Assembly (NCBI GenBank): GCA_020636315.1
Contig: JACJYA010000011.1
Coordinates: forward strand, 124,001 to 188,000
Length of the DNA stretch: 64,000 bases
Source: Lewinellaceae bacterium
Lineage (GTDB): Bacteria; Bacteroidota; Bacteroidia; Chitinophagales; Saprospiraceae
Reading direction: 5' to 3'
The position numbers and the translations under genes were made by a program. Position 1 is the first letter of the stretch. Each line of letters starts with the position of its first letter. This document shows positions 27,284 to 36,299 of the stretch, in pieces. The notes beneath the pieces are model-generated. The model did not search any database. It saw only the letters and a list, made by a program, of their open reading frames with translations, and was not told the DNA's origin.

Positions 27284-27320
27284 AAACACTAATCCATCAC
27301 TATCTCGAACCTTTGAAAGA

Positions 27321-27366
27321 ATGCTTCCATGGATTATCTAAATTATCCCGTGCCGGAGCTTTTTTC
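27321..27366 (+). terminator. Weak terminator after paralog B
   Basis: Degenerate copy of the recurrent cassette hairpin: ATGCTTCCATGG ... CCGTGCCGGAGC followed by TTTTTTC. The left arm has drifted. Confidence 0.4.
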
Positions 27367-27386
27367 TCCCGACAATCCATTTCAAA

Positions 27387-27447
27387 ACAATAATCCAAGA
27401 ATTCAAAACAATAGTGCGAGCATCAGGGAGGCTACCCTGCACCTTTG
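27387..27447 (+). promoter_or_regulatory. Tandem-repeat operator and -7 box, paralog C
   Basis: ACAATAATCC (27387), ACAATAGTGC (27408), 21 bp apart; CACCTTTG at 27440, 32 bp after repeat 2, one base short of the standard spacing. It stands before the most decayed paralog. Confidence 0.7.
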
Positions 27448-27489
27448 CAATACAAAAAAATTCAAATCTGAGTTAGAAAATCTAATAAG

Positions 27490-29742
27490 ATGAAAAAGCA
27501 AACCTTTGATCTCAAACCCCTGTTCCTAATTGAGCTGTATGCAGCACTTCGTACATTTTTTCGGTTTTGACGAAGCAATACCACGGCCCAAAGCCAATCT
27601 GAAAGTACTGCCTATTCTGGTGAACCAGCCAGACCAGCAACTTCCTGATACCAGCCAACACGGCACCGTTCTGAAAAATGACGATGCCACGCTGGAATGG
27701 CAGAATGATGGGAACCTGGTGTTATTTTACGGGCAGAAAAGTGCTATGGAAATCAAATACAAGTGGAACCGGGAAAACTTCTGGTCTTTGACGGTAATAC
27801 CGGGAGATTGGAGATTCAGGACCTGTCCGGAAACGTAATCTGGACAACCAATAAAGATGGGCGGAAGCTCGAACCTGCAGGATAATCGCAAACTGAAGTC
27901 ATGTTGAATGGTAGCAACAGTATTTGGCAAAGCAGCAATACCGATTTTCAGACGGATATGAATACCAGCGGTGGCACAAACCCTTGGCGGCAAATCCTCC
28001 GAATGATTTGGTGTACGACTTGAGGGTGCTGAAATCTACTACTGCTAAATACCTGTATATTCATGCAGAAGGCGCCGATGGAGGAAAGCGACAGTAACAG
28101 AATCATGGGGTGCTACCGTTTTACCACGGTAAACGGAGGCTCCGGTGCGAGCATTGGAGGTTTCTTCGAAATTGGAACGGGCGTCAATCAAATACCTCTC
28201 CCCGGATCTGTGCGGGTTATCGTAGGTAAGAAGGGGCGTACCCGAACCGGGCAAACGACTGCAGCGAGCTGCGGTGGCGGCGGCGGTACCGGACGTGCTA
28301 TACCAAAGCACCGGAATAATCTCTATTGGTCATGTTGGTCGTGGCATTGGTGGCGGTGGTGGAGCTTATTCCGATTGCGCACATCCAAAGTGCAGGAAAG
28401 TCTGCGGAGGGCTGAAAATGGCAGTGGTGGCAACTGGTCTGGAAGCAGCGGCACCGGGGGGCACTAATGGCTATGCAGGCAAAGGTCCCATTTGGGAAAT
28501 GGAGGCGACGGAGATGGTATTCACTATGTTGACTTTGGTACCCTGAATTTTGTACAGATAAGGAAGGATTTACTTCCTGGTTATGGGAAGATCTGGATAG
28601 AACCAGCCTGCCAATCGGAAGGGGACGATAGATAATGGAAGCAAATGTGAAAGCATGGATGGAGGCGCCGGATTTGGTGCCGGTGGAGATGGCTAGTATG
28701 GGCGGCGGCGGCGGCGGCGGCTATTCCGTTCCGGTGGCGGATCTGGCAGGGATTACCATGGCGGCGGCGGCGGCGGTAGCTACCTGAATAACAAAACTTT
28801 TGGTAAAAGCACTCGTATAAGGTCAAGAATGGCAGTACCAGCGATACCCAGGATGGATTTGTCCGCTACGAATTCTTATCTTCTGACCAGTTCCTTGACA
28901 GATCAAATTTGCTTATAACACTGGTAAGTGTGTTGACGACAATGGCAGCGGAACCAGCAACGGCAACAACATCCAGTCGTGGAACTGCAACGGCAATCCA
29001 ACGCGCAAAAAGTGGTACTTTCACCCAACAGATCGCACGATCCACTCCGGTGGATTTCAATAAATGCCTGGACCTGAGTGGTGGAAATACCAGTAACGGC
29101 GCCAACATCCAACTGTGGGATTGTACGAGTGGCAACGATAACCAGCACTGGGTGTACAACGGCCTCTTCAAAACAATCCACTCGTCGGTGAATTCGGGCA
29201 AATGCTTTGATGCGGCCAACGGCAGTGCGACGACCAACAATGTCAACCTCCAGTTGTGGGATTGTAACTATTCAAACAACAACCAAAAGTGGGTGATCGA
29301 TGGCGCTACGACGGTGAGCAATCCGGCAAACGTGAAGCACATCATCCCGGTATTGGCGTCAAACGTTGCGGTGGCCTCCGCTCTCGGAAATCAATGGGGC
29401 TCCAACATCCAGCTATGGACCAAGGATGCATCCCTGTCCTCCGAAAACTGGTATTTCGACGGCTGGGCCATCAAATTGCGCGATCACCAGGAATTCTGCA
29501 TTGATCTGCACGACAGCAACACCGACAACGGCAACAACATCCAGTTGTGGGGCTGCAACGATACTAACGCGCAGAAATGGATCTACGACGGTATGAATCG
29601 CTCCATCCGCTCGGTGATCAACCCGGGCAAGTGCATGCAGATCGAGCACAACACAGATGGCGTATATGGCAAGCGGTCGAATATCGATATCCAGGATTGT
29701 GACGGATCGGCTGCGCAGCAGTTCCTGATCATGGAACAGTGA
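27490..29742 (+). pseudogene. Decayed lectin paralog C with bulb-type lectin N-terminus
   Basis: ATG 27490 (MKKQTFDLKPLF) soon stops. Next, in shifting frames, comes a bulb-type (B_lectin) domain not present in the other paralogs: LEWQNDGNLVLFYGQK, LVFDGNTGRLEIQDLSGNVI, WTTNKDG and NGSNSIWQSS (27600-27950). It is followed by the glycine-rich domain (FFEIGTGVNQIPLPGSVRVI from 28167, CGGGGGTG, GGGGGGYS near 28700) and the lectin module from 28900, whose last 250 residues are an intact frame (28990-29742) ending FLIMEQ. At least eight frame changes are needed. The intact 3' end may be kept by recombination with the sister genes. Confidence 0.7.
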
Positions 29743-29770
29743 AGAATGTTTAATCACCCAATTCTTAAAT

Positions 29771-29809
29771 GCTCCGGCATGGATTTAACTCTGTGCCGGG
29801 GCTTTTTTT
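29771..29809 (+). terminator. Rho-independent terminator after paralog C
   Basis: GCTCCGGCA ... TGTGCCGGGGC followed by TTTTTTT: the recurrent cassette hairpin. Confidence 0.82.
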
Positions 29810-29828
29810 CTCCCGATCCCCATTCAAA

Positions 29829-29890
29829 ACAATAGTCCAAGAATTCAAAACAAGAGTCCAAAACGGAAGCGCCTCTGCCCGGTACCTTTG
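29829..29890 (+). promoter_or_regulatory. Tandem-repeat operator and -7 box, paralog D
   Basis: ACAATAGTCC (29829), ACAAGAGTCC (29850), 21 bp apart; TACCTTTG at 29883, 33 bp after repeat 2, a perfect TAnnTTTG box. Confidence 0.8.
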
Positions 29891-29936
29891 TAGGGAGCAA
29901 TTACAAATCAAGATTTAGAAATTTTAAAAAACGAAA

Positions 29937-31685
29937 ATGAAAAAGCAAACCAATAAATCAGCCAAAGGCTTTTGGGTCCTTTCGTTAATGATGATCTTCC
30001 TGGGGATGGCCAGGGTGGAAATGCAGGCCCAGGCATTCACCGTAACAGAAGAAAAAGATATTGTTGTGCCCGCCGACCAGGATAAAATGTACGTCGAGCT
30101 TCAGGGTGGAGATGGCGGCAGGATCAAATTGGCACAGGGTGGCCGGGGCGCTACTATCAGAGGAATACTCAACATCGGAACCGGTACCGGCATGATCAAG
30201 CCCGGTGGCACCCTGCGATTCATCGCCGGAGCTGCAGGCGGCAGTGTACCCAATGACAAAGATGGAGCTGGAGGAGGAGGTGGCGCTTCAGGCCTTGTTT
30301 ATAAAGCACCCGGTGCTACCCAGTGGAATATTATTGCCGTGGCAGCAGGTGGCGGCGGTGCCTATGTGTATATAGAACAAAAGGATATGGCCAAGGATAG
30401 AACTGCCCATGATGGGGGTCAGGGAAGAACAAGTATCAACAATATGCTAGAGGATCCTGATAAAAGTGATTATACAGGCTTTAAAGGCGGTTCAGCCAAC
30501 TCTGGCAACACGGATCAATACAATTGTGGAGGAACAGCCGGGATGGTAAATGGCCAACCCGTACGGGCTGTTGTATCTTCGAACTGTACAACCTACCCGG
30601 GTGGAGCAGGCTTTGGCAGTGGTGGATCATACCATCTCATTACATCCGGTGACAATCAGTATTATTACGGTGGTGGCGGCGGCGGCTACTACGGTGGGTA
30701 CTCCGATCCGAAGGCTTCATTCAATGAAAATGGCGGGGGGAGTTGGACGAACCCTACTTATTTCAGCACTGCAAAAATCTCAGCCAATGGCGTGACCGAG
30801 TCTCCTCAGGATGGCTATATCATGTACTCATACGATCTGGGGCCGATCAAGTTTGCCTATAACACGAATAAGTGTATTGATGACTACGGCAGCGGCACCA
30901 GCAACGGCAATAATATTCAAACCTATTCCTGTACCGGCAATGCCAATCAACAATGGGTACTCAATACAAGCGATCGAACGATCCACTCCATGGTGGATTT
31001 TGGAAAGTGCCTGGATCTGAGTTCTGGAAATACCAGTAACGGCGCCAACATCCAATTGTGGGATTGTGTAAGAGGTAATGCTAATCAGAAATGGGTGTAC
31101 AATGGCCTGTACAAAACGATCCACTCCGGAGTGAATTCGGACAAATGCTTTGACGCTACCAACGGCAGCGCCTACCCAAATTCAAATGTCAATCTCCAGT
31201 TGTGGGATTGCAACTACACAAGTAACAATATGAAGTGGACGATCGAGGGCGCTACTACGGTAAGTGACCCGGTTCATGCCAGGTTTATCATCCCGGTATC
31301 GGCGCCGAACTATGCCGTGCATTCCCATACCGGTAATGAATCGGGCTCCAACATCCAGCTCTGGGCCAAGGATCAAACCCTTTACGCCGAGTACTGGTAT
31401 TTTGACGGCCTGAGTATCAAAATGCGCGAATATCGCGATCTGTGCATCGATCTCAGCCAGAGCAACACCTCTAACGGAAACAACATCCAGTTGTACAACT
31501 GCAACGGCACCAACGCCCAGAAATGGATCTACGACGGGATGACGAAATCGATCCGCTCGGTGATCAACCCGGATAAGTGCATGCAGATCGAGTTCAACAC
31601 CGACGGCGTATATGGCAAGCGGTCGAATGTAGATATCCAGGATTGCAACGGATCGGCCGCGCAGCAGTTCCTGATCCAGGAATAA
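29937..31685 (+). CDS. Secreted glycine-rich protein with double lectin, paralog D
   Basis: 582 residues, the shortest intact member. Signal peptide to about residue 32 (MARVEMQAQA). Glycine-rich domain residues 35-300: DIVVPADQDKMYVELQGGDG, KPGGTLRFIAGAAGGS, GAGGGGGASGLVYKAPG, WNIIAVAAGGGGAYV, and GGGGGGYYGGYS. Lectin module residues 302-582, six lobes (QQW, QKW, MKW, EYW, QKW, QQF), ending FLIQE. The fourth-fifth lobe sequence (TKDQTLYAEYWYFDGL, MREYRDLCIDL) is of the same type as in A. Own operator and own terminator make it a monocistronic cassette. Extracellular glycan binding is inferred from the lectin fold. Confidence 0.82.
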   Translation: MKKQTNKSAKGFWVLSLMMIFLGMARVEMQAQAFTVTEEKDIVVPADQDKMYVELQGGDGGRIKLAQGGRGATIRGILNIGTGTGMIKPGGTLRFIAGAAGGSVPNDKDGAGGGGGASGLVYKAPGATQWNIIAVAAGGGGAYVYIEQKDMAKDRTAHDGGQGRTSINNMLEDPDKSDYTGFKGGSANSGNTDQYNCGGTAGMVNGQPVRAVVSSNCTTYPGGAGFGSGGSYHLITSGDNQYYYGGGGGGYYGGYSDPKASFNENGGGSWTNPTYFSTAKISANGVTESPQDGYIMYSYDLGPIKFAYNTNKCIDDYGSGTSNGNNIQTYSCTGNANQQWVLNTSDRTIHSMVDFGKCLDLSSGNTSNGANIQLWDCVRGNANQKWVYNGLYKTIHSGVNSDKCFDATNGSAYPNSNVNLQLWDCNYTSNNMKWTIEGATTVSDPVHARFIIPVSAPNYAVHSHTGNESGSNIQLWAKDQTLYAEYWYFDGLSIKMREYRDLCIDLSQSNTSNGNNIQLYNCNGTNAQKWIYDGMTKSIRSVINPDKCMQIEFNTDGVYGKRSNVDIQDCNGSAAQQFLIQE

Positions 31686-31713
31686 AAAGCATATTGTTCT
31701 TTTATCCATTAAA

Positions 31714-31756
31714 ATGCTCCGGCATGGGTTTCAGGCCTGTGTCGGGGCATTTTTTG
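31714..31756 (+). terminator. Rho-independent terminator after paralog D
   Basis: ATGCTCCGGCATG ... GTGTCGGGGCAT followed by TTTTT: the recurrent cassette hairpin. Confidence 0.8.
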
Positions 31757-31773
31757 CTCCGGACACATCTTGC

Positions 31774-31835
31774 ACAATAGTCCAAGCAATCGAAACAATA
31801 GTCCCAGTCCGGCTATGGCAAGGAGGATACCTTTG
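31774..31835 (+). promoter_or_regulatory. Tandem-repeat operator and -7 box, paralog E
   Basis: ACAATAGTCC (31774), ACAATAGTCC (31795), identical repeats 21 bp apart; TACCTTTG at 31828, 33 bp after repeat 2. The best copy in the window. Confidence 0.82.
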
Positions 31836-31904
31836 CTTTAACAAAATAAGGATAGAGGCGGGAAGCCTAATTCTGATTTTATAAGACAAAAAATTGGTTT
31901 TATC

Positions 31905-33806
31905 ATGGAAAAGCAACAGCAATCCAGAGCTGCTCTGGCAAAATTTATCATGTTTTTTTTGCTTATGGTGATGACATTCGCCACATCACGTAAGGCGAAT
32001 GCACAGACCAATACCCTCTACTCCATTGACCAGGAAAATCATTTTTACACCTTTAATCCTAATTACCCCTATGAATACGTGACCGAAGGGGTCTATAAGG
32101 AGTTATTGATTCTTCCATCTACCCAGGCTACCCACCTGTACCTGAAAGTGAAGGGTGGCGATGGCGGATATAATCTCTATTTTAATTTGACATTACTTCA
32201 AAACATCAAAAATGGAGGTGGAATCGGCGCGGTAACATCGGGCTTGTTTCAAATCGGTACCGGGAGCGGCCAGATTCCTCCAGGCTCCAAACTGCGATTG
32301 ATCCCCGGGCAAAGAGGTCGCAGCCACATGGGCGACGCGTCGGGGTCATGGGGAGGTTCAGGCGGCGGCGGTGGTGGCGGCAGCGCAGTCGTCCTTCTGC
32401 CGGCTGGAAAGACCGACTGGGACACAGAAAGCATTGTCCTGATGGTCGCCGGTGGTGGCGGCGGCGGTGCATCGAAAACCTTCGGCCGCCCCGGGAATAC
32501 GCTTAAAACGGGTAGAGGGGGGTATGATACGTGTGGTAATGACCTCAATAATGGTGGGGGTTTAAATCAGCCGGGTAAGACGAATAACGATGCCAGCCCT
32601 GGTGCGGCGATGGACAAAAATGCCGATTTAGGAGGTGCGACATGCAATCTTTCGAACGGGTCTGGGGCCCATAAGGGCTGGCCAACAGGAGGAAGGGGTT
32701 GTGATTGCATTTGCTGGGGTGGATTTGGATTTGGCGGTGGCGGTTCCGGAAACGCTGCCGGCGGTGGCGGCGGTGGCTATTCAGGGGGCGGCCCCGGTCA
32801 CTTTTGGGATGGTGGGGATTCGAGCTGTCCCAATGGCGCCGGCGGTGGCGGCGGCGGCGGCAGCTACGTGACCTCCAGCCTCACGGTCGAACAAGAATCG
32901 ATTGTAGGCACCGGCTCCACCACCAGTCCGACTGACGGCTATATAACCTACGGTTTGCTGGAAGCAAAAAACATCAAATTTGCCTATAATGCGAACAAGT
33001 GTATTGACGACTATGGAAGCGCTACCAACGATGGCAATAATATTCAGACGTATTCTTGTACAGGCAATTCCAATCAAAAGTGGTTCATGCTTGACGATCG
33101 CACCATCCACTCCTTGCTGGATTTCGACAAATGCCTGGACCTGGATAATAGTAACACGGCTAATGGCACCAATATCCACCTTTGGGATTGCAACGGTACG
33201 GACGCCCAGCACTGGGTGTACAATGGCCTGTTTAAAACGATCCACTCGTCGGTGAATTCGGGCAAATGCTTTGATGCGGCAAACGGTAGTGCTTATCCCA
33301 ACTCGAATGTGAACCTCCAGTTGTGGGATTGCAACTATTCAAACAACAACCAAAAGTGGGTGATCGATGGAGCGACGACGGTGAGCAATCCGGCAAACGT
33401 GAAGCACATCATCCCGGTATTGGCGCCCAACTTTGCGGTGGCCTCCGCTCTTGGAAATGTATGGGGCTCCAACATCCAGCTCTGGACCAAGGATGCATCC
33501 CTGTCCTCCGAAAACTGGTATTTCGACGGCTGGGCCATCAAATTGCGCGATCACCAGGAATTATGCATTGATCTGCACGACAGCAACACCGACAACGGCA
33601 ACAACATCCAGCTCTGGGGTTGCAACGGCACCAACGCCCAGAAATGGCTCTACGACGGTATGACGAAAGCGATCCGCTCGGTGATCAACCCGGGCAAGTG
33701 CATGCAGATCGAACTCAACGCAGATCCCGCATACGGCAAACGGTCGAATATCGATATCCAGGATTGCAACGGATCGGCCGCACAGCAGTTCCTGATCCAG
33801 GAATAA
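31905..33806 (+). CDS. Secreted glycine-rich protein with double lectin, paralog E
   Basis: 633 residues. Signal peptide to about residue 34 (TSRKANAQ). A 40-residue insert (NHFYTFNPNYPYEYVTEGVY) precedes the glycine-rich domain (residues 70-340: LILPSTQATHLYLKVKGGDG, PPGSKLRLIPGQRGRS, GGGGGGGSAVVLLPAG, IVLMVAGGGGGGASK, GGFGFGGGGSGNAAGGGGGG and GGGGGGGSYVTSS). The lectin module fills residues 357-633. Lobe four (SALGNVWGSNIQLWTKDASL, ENWYFDGWAIKLRDHQ) is almost the same as in decayed paralog C and unlike A, B or D. Own operator; a palindromic element follows the stop. Confidence 0.82.
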   Translation: MEKQQQSRAALAKFIMFFLLMVMTFATSRKANAQTNTLYSIDQENHFYTFNPNYPYEYVTEGVYKELLILPSTQATHLYLKVKGGDGGYNLYFNLTLLQNIKNGGGIGAVTSGLFQIGTGSGQIPPGSKLRLIPGQRGRSHMGDASGSWGGSGGGGGGGSAVVLLPAGKTDWDTESIVLMVAGGGGGGASKTFGRPGNTLKTGRGGYDTCGNDLNNGGGLNQPGKTNNDASPGAAMDKNADLGGATCNLSNGSGAHKGWPTGGRGCDCICWGGFGFGGGGSGNAAGGGGGGYSGGGPGHFWDGGDSSCPNGAGGGGGGGSYVTSSLTVEQESIVGTGSTTSPTDGYITYGLLEAKNIKFAYNANKCIDDYGSATNDGNNIQTYSCTGNSNQKWFMLDDRTIHSLLDFDKCLDLDNSNTANGTNIHLWDCNGTDAQHWVYNGLFKTIHSSVNSGKCFDAANGSAYPNSNVNLQLWDCNYSNNNQKWVIDGATTVSNPANVKHIIPVLAPNFAVASALGNVWGSNIQLWTKDASLSSENWYFDGWAIKLRDHQELCIDLHDSNTDNGNNIQLWGCNGTNAQKWLYDGMTKAIRSVINPGKCMQIELNADPAYGKRSNIDIQDCNGSAAQQFLIQE

Positions 33807-33840
33807 ATAGTTTCTTCCTTCTTTTTCAAACATGGGTCAT

Positions 33841-34047
33841 CCCGAATTTTAGAATGATACACCCTTGGATATTATTTCAGGCCTTCAGCCTGAGTTATCG
33901 GCCCCTTTCAGGCTTGGGGCGGCGCCCCAAGCTACAATTTGTCAGGCTTTCAGCCTGAAAGGCTGTTACATTGCAGCCTCGGGCTTCGCCCGGGGAGGTT
34001 AATCCAAGCCCAGATATCAGGCTGAAAGCCTGAAATAAAATTCGGGG
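33841..34047. repeat. REP-like palindromic element with nested inverted repeats
   Basis: Outer arms CCCGAATTTTA (33841) and TAAAATTCGGG; inner arms ATTTCAGGCCTTCAGCCTGA (33874-33893) and the near-complement ending 34036. Further palindromes lie inside (GGCTTGGGGCGGCGCCCCAAG, split as GGCTTGGGG / CCCCAAG; CTCGGGCTTCGCCCGGG). No ORF. It resembles Bacteroidota REP elements moved by TnpA-REP proteins; none is encoded here. It fills most of the gap after paralog E. Confidence 0.6.
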
Positions 34048-34125
34048 TGATTCATGTTCCTATTTCAAGATCGTCTACTCAAACTGGCTACTGACAACTT
34101 GAATTAATTAACAAAACTGTTCAAC

Positions 34126-34620
34126 ATGTTTACCAGAAAACTTACACTGCTATTAAGCCTCTGTTTTATTTCCCTGGCATTTAGCCAATGCGTCGACCAA
34201 AACCAACGCGCAGATGATCCACAAAATACGACGGCGCCCATTCCAAACCTGGAAGGCATTTGGGTCAATGCCGAGGGTCAGGTGATTTACTGGAATAAGA
34301 AGATCAGTACTATTCCTGAAGATTATGAAACTGCCCAATTTGAAATTAAAGGTCAGAACGGCGCGGTCTTCGAAGTTGACCTATCTATCATTCCCAAAAG
34401 CCCGGAACATCCCGGCCGCCATGGTTCCGATGTTCTACCCAAAACGGCGCTTCCGTTACTAGGTGTGATCGATTGGGATGGGACGTCGGTATGGATGACC
34501 GATATTGGCGATAACACCATTTACAAGTGTACGATTACCGGAGAAAATACCATGCAGTGTATGGCTTGGGAAAGCGGCGATCATGCATTAGCCGGCCGTA
34601 TTTTACTTGAGCGCAAGTGA
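34126..34620 (+). CDS. Small secreted protein, unknown
   Basis: 164 residues with a signal peptide (LTLLLSLCFISLAFSQC). A Cys follows at once, so a lipoprotein is possible, but Gln before it is not a standard lipobox. The mature part is mostly beta (IPNLEGIWVNAEGQVIYWNK, TAQFEIKGQNGAVFEVDL, LGVIDWDGTSVWMTDIGDNT) and has the look of a lipocalin-like or avidin-like barrel ending AGRILLERK. No family assigned. It lies between the lectin array and the delta-60 protein on the same strand, 37 bp before the latter. Confidence 0.65.
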   Translation: MFTRKLTLLLSLCFISLAFSQCVDQNQRADDPQNTTAPIPNLEGIWVNAEGQVIYWNKKISTIPEDYETAQFEIKGQNGAVFEVDLSIIPKSPEHPGRHGSDVLPKTALPLLGVIDWDGTSVWMTDIGDNTIYKCTITGENTMQCMAWESGDHALAGRILLERK

Positions 34621-34657
34621 ATAAATATTTGCGACTGAACAAAAAAAAATTCGAACC

Positions 34658-36235
34658 ATGAAATATCCATACACACAAAATAATGCAATCGCCTGCCTGG
34701 CCGGCTTCCTGCTCTGTTGTGCCGCCGGGCTTTGGGCCCAGGCCGGCATGATCGATTCCACTTTTGGAAATAATGGAATTGTCCTGGCCGATTTCAATTC
34801 GGGTGGTAGTGACAGAATAACCGCGGTGTTGGTTCAGTCTGATGAAAAGGTGGTGGCTGTGGGAAACTCAAAAATGTTTCCCGGCATCTCCAATACTGTC
34901 TTGATAAGGCTGTTGGAAGACGGGAGTTATGACCCTGATTTTGGCACAGGCGGGGTCGTTCTTTCGGACTTCGGTGACGTCGGACCGGAATTCTATGCCG
35001 CTGCGCTGGACGAGGATCAGAGGATTGTCGCCACCGGGTATGGCAATAATGGTGATTTCATGACGGCTCGCTTCCTGCCGGATGGTTCCCCGGACCCATC
35101 CTTCGGTACGAATGGGATCGTATATACCGATTTTTTCAACGATGAGGACTATGCCAATGCCCTTGCCCTGCAAGCCGACGGCAAGATCGTGGCCGGGGGA
35201 ACCGGCTATCATCCAAATGACCCGGAAGATTATGGGTTCGCGCTTGCACGGTTTAACAGCGATGGATCCCTGGATACCACTTTCGGCAATCAGGGCAAGG
35301 TGTTCACCCAAATCGGGCCGGGTGACGATGAAATTACCAGCCTGGCCGTCCAGGCCGATGGAAAGCTGCTGGCCTGTGGATTCACCGTGGATGGCCCCGA
35401 TCACAAACCCTACCTCGTTCGTTATAATTCGGACGGCACATTAGATCCAGGCTTTGGATCAGGCGGAATAGTGGTGGACTCCCTCAGTAACGTACCCAGG
35501 AAGTTCGAGTGGACGGGCCTGTTGCCCGATGGAAGGATTGTCGTTGTCATCACCGCGCTGGGAGGGTATCAAAATTTCGGAGTAGCCAGGTACCACGCAG
35601 ACGGCACGCAGGACAGTACTTTTAACGGCACTGGAAAGCTGGTGCTCGATCAGGCAGTTGATTGCCAAGGCCTCGAATCCGGCTTGGTGATGCCGGACGG
35701 TAAGCTAGTGATAGGAGGGAGCGCCGGACCGACTGGTGGATTTTTGGTGGGAAGAATTAACCCGGACGGGAGCATCGACACCACGTTTGGGGATAATGGA
35801 TTTGTAAAGCAGCAAGGTACTGGCGCTGAAAGCTTCATTAAATCAATGGCCACTACCCCGGATGGAAGTCTGATTGTGGCCGGTTATGGCCGCCTGGGCG
35901 GCAATACCCTTAGCGACTTTGTATTGGTGAAATATCTCAACGGCCTGCAGGTAGGAACCTTGAATTTTGAGAACCCTGCCCGGGAGGTACTGGTGTACCC
36001 CAATCCCATTGTCGGCCATGCCGTGCTTCGCTACGAGCTCGAAGAAGGACAGCAAATCACCATTCGCCTGCTGGATGCAGCCGGCCGGCCTTTGAAGGCC
36101 TTTGTTCAGGATCAATGGCAGGCTCCCGGCAGCTATCAACAGTCCATCTCTATTCCGGACACCTGCCCTTCGGGCTTTTACGTGATCCAGCTCCTTTCGC
36201 CGAACGGGCAGGTTGCCGTTAAGGTGATGAAATAA
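34658..36235 (+). CDS. Delta-60 repeat protein with T9SS sorting domain
   Basis: 525 residues. Signal peptide to about residue 28 (AAGLWAQA). Residues 30-435 hold about seven repeats of the delta-60 type, each with a D-x-F-G-x-x-G-x-V turn (IDSTFGNNGIVLADF, YDPDFGTGGVVLSDF, PDPSFGTNGIVYTDF, LDTTFGNQGKVFTQI, LDPGFGSGGIVVDSL, IDTTFGDNGFVKQQG) and an ADGKIVAGG-like strand. The repeats should form a beta propeller or solenoid. The C-terminus (VLVYPNPIVGHAVLRYELE, IRLLDAAGRPL, GFYVIQLLSPNGQVAVKVMK) is a type A T9SS domain. Secreted or surface-attached; substrate unknown. Confidence 0.85.
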   Translation: MKYPYTQNNAIACLAGFLLCCAAGLWAQAGMIDSTFGNNGIVLADFNSGGSDRITAVLVQSDEKVVAVGNSKMFPGISNTVLIRLLEDGSYDPDFGTGGVVLSDFGDVGPEFYAAALDEDQRIVATGYGNNGDFMTARFLPDGSPDPSFGTNGIVYTDFFNDEDYANALALQADGKIVAGGTGYHPNDPEDYGFALARFNSDGSLDTTFGNQGKVFTQIGPGDDEITSLAVQADGKLLACGFTVDGPDHKPYLVRYNSDGTLDPGFGSGGIVVDSLSNVPRKFEWTGLLPDGRIVVVITALGGYQNFGVARYHADGTQDSTFNGTGKLVLDQAVDCQGLESGLVMPDGKLVIGGSAGPTGGFLVGRINPDGSIDTTFGDNGFVKQQGTGAESFIKSMATTPDGSLIVAGYGRLGGNTLSDFVLVKYLNGLQVGTLNFENPAREVLVYPNPIVGHAVLRYELEEGQQITIRLLDAAGRPLKAFVQDQWQAPGSYQQSISIPDTCPSGFYVIQLLSPNGQVAVKVMK

Positions 36236-36299
36236 TTAATTCTAAGTTAACGTGAATTCATAGATACTTCAATTGTTTTCAAAATTTAAATCCAATACC

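Noticed and set aside
28900..33600. Repeated lectin segments as a possible CRISPR or tandem DNA repeat array
   Set aside because: The repeats are coding beta-trefoil lobes of differing sequence and are not evenly spaced short palindromes.
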